From an uncultured Croceitalea sp. (lineage in GTDB: Bacteria > Bacteroidota > Bacteroidia > Flavobacteriales > Flavobacteriaceae): DNA of 64,000 nucleotides. This document shows positions 51,194 through 59,983 of this stretch, piece after piece (position 1 is the stretch's first letter; each line of letters opens with the position of its first letter). The position numbers and the translations under genes are program-made. The notes under the pieces were generated by a model. It was not told the origin of the DNA. It made no database searches and saw only the letters and a program-made list of their open reading frames with translations. The stretch covers positions 118,891 to 182,890 of the forward strand of contig CANMOV010000005.1 in NCBI GenBank assembly GCA_947499565.1. Reading direction: 5' to 3'.

Positions 51194-52040
51194 TTTTGAA
51201 GCCTAATAACTGCGTTAAAACAAAAGTGGTATGTGCAGAGCGCACTCCGGTGTGACAATAGGTTACAATAGTATCATTTTTAGTGACACCTGATTTGTTA
51301 TATAACTGTGCTAATTCTTGTAAAGATTTGAACTTCATTGTTCCTTCGTAGTCAACAGTTTCTGACCAATCTAAAAACCTACTGTTAGGAATTCTCCCTG
51401 CCTTGGAAGCTCCAAGCTTTTGTCGCTTCCCTGAAAACTCCTCATGGGTTCTAGCATCAATAAGAATCCAATTGGATTTCTGCTTAATTTCTTCTTTAGT
51501 GGTGTAAAATAACATTTCTTTTTTTGCAGAAAGCTTAAAATTGCTTTGTCCTCTAGTTTGTATTTCGGTAGTTAACTGTCCGCCCGCTTTTTGCCATGCA
51601 CGTAAGCCTCCATTCAATAATTTTACCTTGGTAAAATTATAAGCGCTTAAAACCCACCATAATCGAGCTGCATCGCATAATCCTCGGTCATCATAGATTA
51701 GTAGGGTGTCTTCATTTTTAATACTAAGTTTTGAAAACAACTTTTCTAGTTGCTCTTTGGAAGCTATTACTCCTTTGTATGGGAAATCAGGATTTTCAAT
51801 ATCATTTCGCCATATATTAATTGCATTGGGGAGATGACCTTTCTTAAATTGCTCGGGCTTTCTAAAATCCACAATTGTATATGCTACATTATTGAGATTG
51901 GACTTTAATTGTTCTGCTTCAACTAAAGGGGATTTTTGAACATGAATTATAGGATTAGTATCTTTTGAAGATTCCTCTTGCTGTTTGCAGGAAACCCCTA
52001 GAATAAAAAGAAGTACGAAAGTGCTAATCCTCCAATTCAT
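51102..52040 (-). CDS. Two-domain sulfurtransferase (rhodanese) lipoprotein
   Basis: ATG 52040 (MNWRISTFVLLFILGVSC) is chosen because a lipoprotein signal with lipobox VSC follows; ATG 52055 is the alternative and overlaps the cytochrome gene further. Two rhodanese domains: the first (about 30-155) contains YDDRGLCDAARLWW, the second (about 165-300) has the active-site loop YCHTGVRS (Cys about 262). TST/SseA-type enzymes move sulfane sulfur to thiols or cyanide. It is the last gene of the sulfite-oxidase operon. Confidence 0.85.
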   Translation of the reverse strand: MNWRISTFVLLFILGVSCKQQEESSKDTNPIIHVQKSPLVEAEQLKSNLNNVAYTIVDFRKPEQFKKGHLPNAINIWRNDIENPDFPYKGVIASKEQLEKLFSKLSIKNEDTLLIYDDRGLCDAARLWWVLSAYNFTKVKLLNGGLRAWQKAGGQLTTEIQTRGQSNFKLSAKKEMLFYTTKEEIKQKSNWILIDARTHEEFSGKRQKLGASKAGRIPNSRFLDWSETVDYEGTMKFKSLQELAQLYNKSGVTKNDTIVTYCHTGVRSAHTTFVLTQLLGFKNVKNYDGSWVEWSYYGDLPIKKDSSTVILQ

Positions 52041-52518
52041 ACCATTCAATAGCATTTAAATTCTTACGTCTGCCTTCTTCGGTAGGAGTGTAATAGGTGG
52101 CCAGATAGTTTACGATAGGTTCTTCGTTAAGTCCTAAATCCCAAAGGTTTTGTGTTTCTTGCATCCATCTAATTGTTGCTAACCAGCGTTCCTTACTCAT
52201 GCGATTTTGAGTTACCAATTTAGCTGAATGGCAATTGGTACAGTTGTTTACCACAAGCATTAAACCGTCTCCTTCAACAAAACCTGTTCGTACATGAACT
52301 CCGTTTTCAATCTTATCAAAATCGGCATCACTTTCTGGAACAGATACATATTCGTTGGTAGTAGCTTTTTTGCCAGAATCAAACTTAAAAGCAGACAGTG
52401 TAGGGTCAACCAAAAGATACAAGAGCATAACGGCCATTGCCATAAAAACACAGAAAATGCCTATGGCTAAATGGCGTATCTGTTTAAAGCTATTTTGGAC
52501 TTTTTCCTTGTTTTCCAT
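52024..52518 (-). CDS. Membrane-anchored cytochrome c of the sulfite dehydrogenase
   Basis: The 164-aa protein has one N-terminal helix (about 17-38) and a mono-haem domain with CTNCH (93-97). Met in the WMQETQNLWDL segment is a likely axial ligand. Its gene abuts the molybdoenzyme gene (1-bp overlap at 52518), so it is the natural electron acceptor, comparable to SorB or SoxD. Confidence 0.85.
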   Translation of the reverse strand: MENKEKVQNSFKQIRHLAIGIFCVFMAMAVMLLYLLVDPTLSAFKFDSGKKATTNEYVSVPESDADFDKIENGVHVRTGFVEGDGLMLVVNNCTNCHSAKLVTQNRMSKERWLATIRWMQETQNLWDLGLNEEPIVNYLATYYTPTEEGRRKNLNAIEWYELED

Positions 52519-53738
52519 TAGCTGATTTTTATTGCAATTCTATGACAAGCATTGTTTAAATATCCTTTAGGGTTCCACCCAGGCAGCACCATAGGTTGTG
52601 CGATTCCTTTGGAGTCGGTTGCTTTAGCCCAAACCTCATAATACCCTTTTTTAGGAAATTGTATAGTAGCGCTAAAATGTTGCCACGCTAATCTATTCGT
52701 TGGAGCTTCTAGTGCACAGGTTTTCCATGTGCTACCAAAATCAATAGAATATTCAACTTTTGCCACTTTAAGCTCTCCGGCCCATGCATGCCCATTAATG
52801 TCTAATGATTTCCCTTCTTTTAGTATTGCACCTGTTTTTGGTGAGGTAATAAGGGACTTAACAGGCATGGACTCTATAATACACATATCCTCATCCTTAA
52901 CTTTATCACCTGGAGCTACGGCATTACAGGGAACACGATATGCTGTGCCTGTCATTTTAGTACCATCATGAACTTTGTTTCTAACACTTATACCGTTTAT
53001 CCATTTTCCAGATGCAGATGCGGGCCAGCCACCTGCAACTAAACGCAAGGGGTAGCCATGTGCTAGAGGAATAGCTGCACCATTCATTTTAAAGGCTAAT
53101 AAGGTTTCATCCTGTAGTGCTTTGGCCATAGGAACACCTCTAGAAATAGGTTCTTTTTTAGGGTCACCACTTAGGTGGGTGTCAGCTGCATGATATCCAA
53201 TATATACAGCATCATCTTTTATACCAATAGCTTCTAATACATCTCTAAGTCTAACGCCTGTCCACGTAGCACAGGAAACTGCACCTATAGTCCATTGATT
53301 TCCCTTTGCAGGAGGGTTAAATTCGCTTCTGCCATTTCCGCCGCATTCTAAAGTAAGTTGGTAGGTATACTGTTTAAATTTAGATTTTAATTCATCCAAC
53401 GAATAGGTTTTCTTTTGCTTAACAGATTCTCCATCAAAAGTGATTGTCCAATTTGCAAGATCTATGTCTTCTGGGATTTTGCCATTATTCCGAATGAACA
53501 TGTATTTGTTTGGTGTAATCGTATCATTCAATAAATGAGCCTGGGCCTCAATATTCCACGGTTTATCATTAAGCACAACCATCTGGCTATCTTTATTGAA
53601 CATCTTAAAAGGGTCTGGATCCTGTAACCCAAGAAGCTTATAATCTATGGGCAAGTTTTTACCAAATACAATATCTGCTCCCACAATACTTGCTAAAGCG
53701 GTTAAAGTTCCTTTTTTTACAAATTTTCTTCTATGCAT
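52518..53738 (-). CDS. Sulfite oxidase / SoxC-type molybdopterin enzyme
   Basis: This 406-aa exported molybdoenzyme is expected to oxidise sulfite to sulfate. A twin-arginine-like signal (HRRKFVKKG, residues 2-10) leads. The molybdopterin domain has the catalytic Cys132 in LECGGNGRSEF, then GYHAADTH and RLVAGGWPASASGKW. The C-terminal dimerisation (Mo-co) domain contains VEYSIDFGSTWKTC and AWQHFSA. It is the first gene of an operon with cytochrome c and rhodanese, with a TGTAAC-type site upstream (53786-53801). Confidence 0.9.
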   Translation of the reverse strand: MHRRKFVKKGTLTALASIVGADIVFGKNLPIDYKLLGLQDPDPFKMFNKDSQMVVLNDKPWNIEAQAHLLNDTITPNKYMFIRNNGKIPEDIDLANWTITFDGESVKQKKTYSLDELKSKFKQYTYQLTLECGGNGRSEFNPPAKGNQWTIGAVSCATWTGVRLRDVLEAIGIKDDAVYIGYHAADTHLSGDPKKEPISRGVPMAKALQDETLLAFKMNGAAIPLAHGYPLRLVAGGWPASASGKWINGISVRNKVHDGTKMTGTAYRVPCNAVAPGDKVKDEDMCIIESMPVKSLITSPKTGAILKEGKSLDINGHAWAGELKVAKVEYSIDFGSTWKTCALEAPTNRLAWQHFSATIQFPKKGYYEVWAKATDSKGIAQPMVLPGWNPKGYLNNACHRIAIKIS

Positions 53739-53757
53739 TGGTTGGATTTTGGTGTCT

Positions 53758-53801
53758 CAAAATAGTATTTGTTTAATCCCTAATCAGTAACAAAAGTTAC
53801 A
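53758..53801 (-). promoter_or_regulatory. Crp-type site S1 and -7-like element of the sulfite dehydrogenase operon
   Basis: The minus strand reads TGTAACTTTTGTTACT (53786-53801), then a TATTTTG (53764-53758) whose TA is 29.5 nt from the dyad centre, as in the sister sites, but the element is one base short. Confidence 0.58.
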
Positions 53802-53849
53802 ATGTGTCTTTAAAACTACGAAACACTTTCTTTATAATTTATATGTAGG

Positions 53850-53894
53850 TGTAACCAATGTTACAGTGCAAGACTATTGGATAAATTATTTTTG
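53850..53894 (+). promoter_or_regulatory. Crp-type site S2 and -7 element, rightward
   Basis: TGTAACCAATGTTACA (53850-53865), then TATTTTTG (53887-53894, perfect TAnnTTTG) 29.5 nt from the dyad centre. Transcription would start near 53900 and run to the DUF2892 gene. Confidence 0.68.
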
Positions 53895-53897
53895 ACT

Positions 53898-53996
53898 ATG
53901 AAATTAACCAAGGGAATCAAGCTTTTACTAGTTTGCTTAACCTGTATTGGTTTGGTGACGGTAACGATTTTATTAATAGAATTAGTTAAAAATTAA
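53898..53996 (+). CDS. 32-aa hydrophobic peptide
   Basis: The frame encodes MKLTKGIKLLLVCLTCIGLV and a further hydrophobic stretch ending IELVKN, one membrane helix. The ATG lies only 4 nt after the -7 element, so it would have to be leaderless or it is not translated. It ends 11 bp before the DUF2892 gene. Confidence 0.35.
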   Translation: MKLTKGIKLLLVCLTCIGLVTVTILLIELVKN

Positions 53997-54007
53997 ATTA
54001 AGGAATT

Positions 54008-54214
54008 ATGAAAAAGAATATGGGAAACACTGATCGTATGATTAGAATTATCGCCGCTTTAGCAGTAATAGGATTGTACTATTTTAATGTTCTAGAAGGT
54101 ACTATAGCTTATGTATTACTTGCATTATCAGGTATTTTTGCGCTTACAAGTTTTATAAGCTTTTGTCCATTGTATTCCATTTTTGGACTAAATACTTGCA
54201 AGGTTAAAAAGTAG
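54008..54214 (+). CDS. YgaP-type DUF2892 membrane protein
   Basis: The 68-aa protein has the DUF2892 pattern: MKKNMGNTDRMIRIIAALAV, two helices (about 11-27 and 32-50) and the end motif FCPLYSIFGLNTCK. This domain is the membrane part of YgaP-like rhodaneses and is often encoded next to sulfurtransferases. It lies downstream of site S2 within the sulfur locus. Confidence 0.88.
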   Translation: MKKNMGNTDRMIRIIAALAVIGLYYFNVLEGTIAYVLLALSGIFALTSFISFCPLYSIFGLNTCKVKK

Positions 54215-54248
54215 TTGAACTAATGTAAGCTAATTAGAGCTGTCCATT

Positions 54249-55619
54249 TTAAAATAGGTGTTTCATTTTTTTTACCCATTGTATTGGGATTTTATATGGT
54301 GGGTATCTTAGCGGAACATCTAACCAGTTTGCCCGTTTTAAAATTGATTTTTTATGTGAAAACAAATCAAAAGAATGTTTGCCATGATATCCTCCGTTGC
54401 CAGAATTGCCAACTCCACCAAACGGTATTTTCTTGTTGGTGATTTGCATTACGGTATCGTTGATAACCCCGCCTCCAAAGCTATACTTGTTAAGTAGTCT
54501 TTTTTGAAATTTCTTATTTGTAGAGAACACGTACAATGCAAGAGATTTTCCATATTTGGAGATATACTTATCCAAATCAAGTTCGTTTTCGTAAGCTAGT
54601 ATGGGTAGAATAGGACCAAATATCTCGTCTTCCATTACTTTGCTATGCATACTGGGAGAATCCACCAAAGTAGGGCTAATGTATCTTTCCGAATCATTGA
54701 AGTCTCCTCCAAAAATGACATTTTCCCCAGTGAGCATTTCTTTTAATCTGGTATAATGATTTGAAGTGCAAATACGGGCAAAATCTTTTGAGTTTTGAAT
54801 GTTTTCTCCAAATGATTTTATGATATTTTCTTTTAGCGCAGCAATAAACTTACTTTTCACATTTTTGTGTACTAAAATGTAGTCCGAAGCAATACAAGTT
54901 TGTCCTGCATTTAAAAATTTACCCCATACTATCCTTTTGGCAGCTAGTTTTATGTTTGCCGTATCGTCAACTATGCAAGGATTCTTTCCACTTAATTCTA
55001 GGGTTACTGGAGTAAGATGCTCCGCAGCACTTTTGTAAACTATTTTACCAACTCTTGAGCTACCAGTAAAAAATATATAGTTCCATTTTTGTTTTAAAAG
55101 TTCTTGGGATTCTTTCACACCACCCTCAACAACAGTAACATAGTCTTCTTCAAATACATTTTTAATTATTTTGGCAATAATACCAGAGGTTTTTGCAGTT
55201 AATTCTGATGGTTTTAGCACAACCGTATTACCAGCTGTAATTGCGCCAATTAAAGGCGACATAGAAAGGAGGAAAGGGTAGTTCCAAGGCGATATTATCA
55301 AAACATTTCCATAAGGTTCTGAATGGATATAGCTGGAAGAAGGAAAATTTACCAAATTAGATGAAGTTCTTTCGGGTTTGCTCCAGAGGTCTATCTTATT
55401 AATGACATACTGAAGTTCTGAAAGTACAAACTGCGTTTCTGTCGCTAGGCTTTCAAACCTTGGTTTTTTAAAATCTTGATATAGCGCATTACTGATTTCA
55501 TCTTCAGATTTAACGATTTCTTTTTTTAATCTTATTAATGCCTCTTTGCGGAACTTAATGCTCTTTGTCTTTTGTGTTTCAAAAAAACTGCGATGACTCT
55601 CTATCATTTTATTTTCCAT
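54249..55619 (-). CDS. Aldehyde dehydrogenase (ALDH3-like)
   Basis: The 456-aa NAD(P)-dependent enzyme oxidises aldehydes. The visible catalytic residues are E208 (LELSGK) and C242 (NAGQTC), with cofactor loop FTGSSRVGK (184-192) and IISPWNYP (108-115). The short N-terminus and the C-terminal hydrophobic region (WLDVPLRYPPYK) match class 3 enzymes. It is divergent from the Crp regulator, sharing a 49-bp intergenic region with a palindrome. A link to sulfur metabolism is not evident. Confidence 0.9.
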   Translation of the reverse strand: MENKMIESHRSFFETQKTKSIKFRKEALIRLKKEIVKSEDEISNALYQDFKKPRFESLATETQFVLSELQYVINKIDLWSKPERTSSNLVNFPSSSYIHSEPYGNVLIISPWNYPFLLSMSPLIGAITAGNTVVLKPSELTAKTSGIIAKIIKNVFEEDYVTVVEGGVKESQELLKQKWNYIFFTGSSRVGKIVYKSAAEHLTPVTLELSGKNPCIVDDTANIKLAAKRIVWGKFLNAGQTCIASDYILVHKNVKSKFIAALKENIIKSFGENIQNSKDFARICTSNHYTRLKEMLTGENVIFGGDFNDSERYISPTLVDSPSMHSKVMEDEIFGPILPILAYENELDLDKYISKYGKSLALYVFSTNKKFQKRLLNKYSFGGGVINDTVMQITNKKIPFGGVGNSGNGGYHGKHSFDLFSHKKSILKRANWLDVPLRYPPYKIPIQWVKKMKHLF

Positions 55620-55646
55620 TGCAAACTACTTTTGAGCATTATAAAG

Positions 55647-55665
55647 ACTAAATATATAATTTAGT
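55647..55665. promoter_or_regulatory. 19-bp palindrome between ALDH and Crp genes
   Basis: ACTAAAT-ATATA-ATTTAGT is a perfect inverted repeat ending 3 bp before the Crp start codon. It differs from the TGTAAC-type sites and may be an operator for one or both divergent genes. Confidence 0.4.
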
Positions 55666-55668
55666 TTT

Positions 55669-56301
55669 ATGGTTAATGAATTAAATAAAAGCTTTGGTGA
55701 ATTTTTTGAATCAGATTTAATACAAGAAATCGCGAAATCTTCAAGCTTAAAGGAATTTTCTTCTGGGACTAAAATAATTGAAATAGGGGACTACATTAAA
55801 GGTATGCCGCTTCTCATTTCTGGAGCTATAAAGATTCTTAGAGAAGATAATGAGGGGGATGAACTTTTATTGTATTACTTGGAACACGGTGATACCTGCA
55901 GTATGACCATGGCATGCTGTTTGGGCGATACGAAAAGTGAAATTAGAGCTGTAGCAGAAACAGATATTAAGCTTGTTATGGTACCAATTAAGAAAATGGA
56001 AGACTGGATAGGAAAGTACAGGTCCTGGCGAAATTTTGTGTTCGATAGTTACCACAATCGGCTTAACGAATTATTGCATACGGTAGATAGTATAGCCTTT
56101 ATGAAAATGGATGAGCGATTGATAGAATATCTTAGAGAAAAATCGAGAATAACGCAGGCAAAAATCATTAATAATACCCATCAAGAGATAGCATATGACC
56201 TACATAGTTCCAGAGTAGTTATTTCAAGATTGCTTAAAAAGTTGGAGCAAATGGGTAAAATTAGTCTGCACCGTAACCATATTGAAATTATTGATTTATA
56301 G
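55669..56301 (+). CDS. Crp/Fnr family regulator of the sulfur locus
   Basis: The 210-aa protein has a cyclic-nucleotide-type sensor barrel (about 20-130) and a winged helix-turn-helix with recognition region HQEIAYDLHSSRVVISRLLKKLEQMGKISL (about 168-198), where SSRVVISR is the DNA-reading helix. Cys residues in TCSMTMACCLG (about 78-88) might sense sulfur species or redox state (inference). It sits directly upstream of sulP. The four dyads in this locus are the likely targets. Confidence 0.85.
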   Translation: MVNELNKSFGEFFESDLIQEIAKSSSLKEFSSGTKIIEIGDYIKGMPLLISGAIKILREDNEGDELLLYYLEHGDTCSMTMACCLGDTKSEIRAVAETDIKLVMVPIKKMEDWIGKYRSWRNFVFDSYHNRLNELLHTVDSIAFMKMDERLIEYLREKSRITQAKIINNTHQEIAYDLHSSRVVISRLLKKLEQMGKISLHRNHIEIIDL

Positions 56302-56305
56302 GCTT

Positions 56306-56350
56306 TGTGACTACAGTTACAATAGTTTTTGTAAATGCATAGTACATTTG
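56306..56350 (+). promoter_or_regulatory. Crp-type site S3 and -7 element of sulP
   Basis: TGTGACTACAGTTACA (56306-56321), then TACATTTG (56343-56350, perfect). The dyad centre is 29.5 nt from the -7 element and the site ends 46 nt before the ATG. Confidence 0.72.
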
Positions 56351-56367
56351 CAATGAGATTCTTATAA

Positions 56368-58086
56368 ATGCTAAAACGTTTTTTTCCAATATTAGAATGG
56401 TTGCCTAAATATAAAAAGGCATACTTAGCGGGTGATTTCTCCGCAGGAATCACTGTTGGGATTATGTTGATTCCCCAAGGGATGGCTTATGCTTTAATAG
56501 CTGGCTTACCACCAATTTATGGACTTTACGCCGCTTTGGTTCCCAATTTAATATACGCTTTCACTGGTTCTAGCAGAAAACTAGCGGTAGGCCCTGTTGC
56601 CTTAGATTCCTTAATAGTAGCGTCTAGTTTGGCCGCAATGAAGTTGGCAAATATTGATGATTACATCAGCATGGCCATCTTTTTAGCACTATTTGTTGGT
56701 GTAATTCAATTGGTAATGGGTTTTATGCGTTTGGGTTTTTTATCGAACTTCTTGTCTAGACCTGTAGTTGGTGGTTTTACTTCTGCCGCAGCATTGGTTA
56801 TTGGAATAAGTCAATTAAAACACTTTTTTGGTTTAGAAATTTCGACGAACAATACCTTAAAAACACTTCAGGCAATTGTAAGTCAAATTTCAGAAACCAA
56901 TTTTTATGATTTAGCCATTGGTATAGCAGCAATATTGGTGATTTTAGGATTAAAAAGCTTACATAAAAAATTACCAGCTGCTATGGTTGTAGTTGTGTTA
57001 TCTATCATAGGCATTTATTTTTTTATGGTCAATGAAACGGATGTTCATATTGTAGGCCAAGTCCCCAAAGGACTTCCTGGGTTTTTAATGCCTCAAATAG
57101 ATATGGACTTACTCATAAAAGCTTTTCCAACGGCCATGGCATTAGCTTTTATTGCATTTGCTGAAGAAATGACTATTGCAAAAGCCGTTGAAGATAAGAG
57201 TAACGAGTATCACACAGACGCTAATCAGGAATTACGTGCCTTGGGTATTTCAAATATTGTAGGCTCATTATTTCAATCTTTTCCAGCCAACGCTGGGTTA
57301 TCAAGAACTGCGGTTAATGTTGATGAAGGTGCCAAAACGGGAATCGCCTCTTTGGTAAGCGTAATTGTAGTTGGAGTTACCTTATTATTTCTTACACCAT
57401 TCTTCTATTACTTACCAAAATCTGTGCTTGGCGCTATTATTTTGTTGGCAGTCTACGGCCTTATCGACTTAAAATACCCTAAACAACTTTGGAATCAGGG
57501 GAAAGACGAGTTTTACCTCTTTTTGGTAACATTTTTAACCACTTTACTAATAGGAATTTCCCAAGGAATTATTTTTGGAGTACTATTTTCACTACTGTTA
57601 TTAGTAAATAGAACTTCACGGCCTCATATTGCTATTTTGGGAAAAATAAAGGGGATGGAGTACTTTAAAAACTTAAAGCGCTTTCCAGAAGACGTTGAGG
57701 TGGTTGATGAGATTTTAATGATTCGGTTTGATGCGCAACTATTTTTTGCCAATGTTCATTATTTTAAAAAATCGCTGTTAAAAGAAGTAGATAAAAAAGG
57801 AGAGGTTTTAAAATATGTAATCTTAAATGCCGAGCCAATTAACTATATAGACAATACTGCAGTAAATCAGTTAAAGAAAATTATAGAGAAGTTAAAGGAA
57901 CAAGGGATTACCTTTAAAATAGCAGGAGCAATTGGCCCAACTAGAGATATTCTTCATAAGAATGGTTTGGTAAATTTTATAGGAAAAGAAAATATTTATG
58001 TAAGAACTGCGGAAGCATATTCTGATAGTTTAGAGAAAATAGGAAAATCAAAGATTCAGGAGAAAGTTTCACTCCAATATCGATAA
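56368..58086 (+). CDS. SulP family anion (sulfate) transporter with STAS domain
   Basis: The 572-aa membrane protein has the SulP start (YKKAYLAGDFSAGITVGIMLIPQGMAYALIAGLPPIYGLYAAL, about 14-56), 12-14 helices, and a C-terminal STAS domain (about 440-560, containing YVILNAEPINYIDNTAVNQLKKI). It moves sulfate or a related anion; next to sulfite-oxidising enzymes it could export the sulfate produced or import anions. The gene has its own S3 promoter and is followed by the MBL-rhodanese gene with an identical promoter. Confidence 0.9.
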   Translation: MLKRFFPILEWLPKYKKAYLAGDFSAGITVGIMLIPQGMAYALIAGLPPIYGLYAALVPNLIYAFTGSSRKLAVGPVALDSLIVASSLAAMKLANIDDYISMAIFLALFVGVIQLVMGFMRLGFLSNFLSRPVVGGFTSAAALVIGISQLKHFFGLEISTNNTLKTLQAIVSQISETNFYDLAIGIAAILVILGLKSLHKKLPAAMVVVVLSIIGIYFFMVNETDVHIVGQVPKGLPGFLMPQIDMDLLIKAFPTAMALAFIAFAEEMTIAKAVEDKSNEYHTDANQELRALGISNIVGSLFQSFPANAGLSRTAVNVDEGAKTGIASLVSVIVVGVTLLFLTPFFYYLPKSVLGAIILLAVYGLIDLKYPKQLWNQGKDEFYLFLVTFLTTLLIGISQGIIFGVLFSLLLLVNRTSRPHIAILGKIKGMEYFKNLKRFPEDVEVVDEILMIRFDAQLFFANVHYFKKSLLKEVDKKGEVLKYVILNAEPINYIDNTAVNQLKKIIEKLKEQGITFKIAGAIGPTRDILHKNGLVNFIGKENIYVRTAEAYSDSLEKIGKSKIQEKVSLQYR

Positions 58087-58096
58087 TGAGAGTTTG

Positions 58097-58141
58097 TGTA
58101 ACTGAAGTCACAATAATTACGAGTTACTTTCAATAAATTTG
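58097..58141 (+). promoter_or_regulatory. Crp-type site S4 and -7 element of the MBL-rhodanese operon
   Basis: TGTAACTGAAGTCACA (58097-58112), then TAAATTTG (58134-58141, perfect). Spacing to the -7 element and to the ATG (46 nt) is the same as at sulP. Confidence 0.72.
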
Positions 58142-58158
58142 TATAGAAATAGAGAAGG

Positions 58159-59568
58159 ATGAATATAGAACAGATATATACAGGATGTTTGGCTCAAGGA
58201 GCTTATTATATAGAGAGTGAGGGGGAAGTTGCGATTATTGACCCGCTTAGAGAAGTGAAACCCTATTTAGAGCGTGCGAAAAGAGATAATGCAAAAATCA
58301 AATATATTTTTGAGACCCATTTTCACGCAGATTTTGTTAGTGGCCATGTTACCCTCTCGAAGGAAACAGGAGCACCTATTGTTTATGGCCCTAATGCTAA
58401 CCCTTCTTTTAAAGCTACCATAGCTACGGATAATCAAGAATTTAAATTGGGTAAGATTACAATAACAGCATTGCATACTCCAGGGCATACTATGGAGAGT
58501 ACTACCTATCTTCTTAAGGATGAGAATGGGAAAGATCATGCGATTTTTAGTGGTGACACGCTGTTTTTAGGTGATGTAGGGCGACCAGATTTAGCGCAGA
58601 AAGCTGCAACAATGACTCAGGAAGAATTAGCAGGAATACTTTATGATAGTTTACGTACTAAGATTATGCCCTTGGCAGATGATGTAACAGTTTATCCAGC
58701 TCACGGAGCGGGATCAGCATGTGGTAAAAACATGATGAAAGAGACGGTTGATAGTTTGGGCAATCAAAAGCAAATGAATTATGCTTTACGCGCTAATATG
58801 ACCAAAGAGGAATTTGTGAAAGAAGTTACGGACGGGCTTTTACCACCACCGCAATATTTTCCTTTAAATGTAAAAATGAACAAAGAAGGCTATGAAGATA
58901 TTCATGAGGTCATTGAAAGAGGGATAACAGCACTTTCGCCCAATGCATTTGAAACTGCTGCAAATGAAACTGGAGCTATAGTGCTTGATGTGCGTCACCA
59001 AAACGATTTTGCTAAATCACACATACCACGTTCCATTTTTATTGGTTTAAAAGGAGGTTTTGCTCCATGGGTAGGTGCATTAATAGCAGATGTAAAACAA
59101 CCGTTGCTTTTGGTTACAGATAAAGGAACAGAAGAAGAGGCAATAACACGATTGTCACGTGTTGGATTCGATGGTACATTAGGATATTTAGATGGCGGAA
59201 TTGAAGCCTGGGAAAAAGCGGGTAAAGAAATTGATACTGTAGAAAGTATCTCTGCGGACACCTTTAAGGAAAGACTAGAAAGTACTATCCCTGTATTTGA
59301 TGTTAGAAAGGAAGCTGAGTTTAGTGCTGAGCATATTGAAAATGCAAAACTGACACCGCTAGATTTTCTAAATAATCATTTATCAGAATTTCCTCAGAAA
59401 GAGACTTTTTATGTGCATTGCGCAGGAGGCTATCGTAGTATGATAGCGGCCTCTATTTTAAAAAGTAGGGGAATTCACAATTTAATTGATGTTGCCGGTG
59501 GAATGGCTTCCATAAAAAAAGCAGGAATTCCGGTAACTGATTTTGTATGCCCAACCACTCTAAAATAG
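58159..59568 (+). CDS. MBL-fold persulfide-dioxygenase-like protein with two rhodanese domains
   Basis: In the 469-aa protein the N-terminal metallo-beta-lactamase domain has THFHADFVSGH (His54, His56, Asp58), TPGHT (about 112) and SGDTLFLGDVGRPD (about 130-143), as in ETHE1/Blh persulfide dioxygenases. Rhodanese domain 1 (about 265-360) has no active Cys (VTDKGTEEEA). Domain 2 (about 370-469) has the loop HCAGGYRS (Cys421). It is likely to oxidise glutathione- or protein-bound sulfane sulfur to sulfite, the substrate of the molybdoenzyme encoded nearby. Confidence 0.9.
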   Translation: MNIEQIYTGCLAQGAYYIESEGEVAIIDPLREVKPYLERAKRDNAKIKYIFETHFHADFVSGHVTLSKETGAPIVYGPNANPSFKATIATDNQEFKLGKITITALHTPGHTMESTTYLLKDENGKDHAIFSGDTLFLGDVGRPDLAQKAATMTQEELAGILYDSLRTKIMPLADDVTVYPAHGAGSACGKNMMKETVDSLGNQKQMNYALRANMTKEEFVKEVTDGLLPPPQYFPLNVKMNKEGYEDIHEVIERGITALSPNAFETAANETGAIVLDVRHQNDFAKSHIPRSIFIGLKGGFAPWVGALIADVKQPLLLVTDKGTEEEAITRLSRVGFDGTLGYLDGGIEAWEKAGKEIDTVESISADTFKERLESTIPVFDVRKEAEFSAEHIENAKLTPLDFLNNHLSEFPQKETFYVHCAGGYRSMIAASILKSRGIHNLIDVAGGMASIKKAGIPVTDFVCPTTLK

Positions 59569-59575
59569 TTTTAAA

Positions 59576-59950
59576 ATGAATACATCCAAACTCACTTTTT
59601 TTATTTTAAGCATGTTTCTTTTTGCCTGCCAAACTAATAAAGGACAAACCATTAAAATTGTAAACAAAGAAGCTATTAAAGCTGATGTTATAGGGAAACA
59701 AACGCAGCTTATAGATGTGCGAACTGCTGAAGAATATGAATCTGGGCATATTGATAATGCGGTAAATTATAACATTATTAATAGAGATACTTTTCTAATC
59801 CAAGTTCAAAAACTTGATAAAAACCAACCTGTTTACCTGTATTGTAAAATGGGAGGTAGAAGTAATAGAGCGGCAAACTTACTGAAAGAGCAAGGCTTTA
59901 AAAAAATATATGATTATTCTGGGGGCTATAATGATTGGGTTACAGAATAA
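59576..59950 (+). CDS. Single-domain rhodanese lipoprotein
   Basis: The 124-aa protein has a lipoprotein signal (lipobox FAC, Cys 18) and one rhodanese domain with active loop YCKMGGRSN (Cys90). It starts 8 bp after the MBL-rhodanese gene and should accept or deliver sulfane sulfur in the periplasm. Confidence 0.88.
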   Translation: MNTSKLTFFILSMFLFACQTNKGQTIKIVNKEAIKADVIGKQTQLIDVRTAEEYESGHIDNAVNYNIINRDTFLIQVQKLDKNQPVYLYCKMGGRSNRAANLLKEQGFKKIYDYSGGYNDWVTE

Positions 59951-59983
59951 CTACACCAATACTTCTTTAATAATTTTTTAAAT

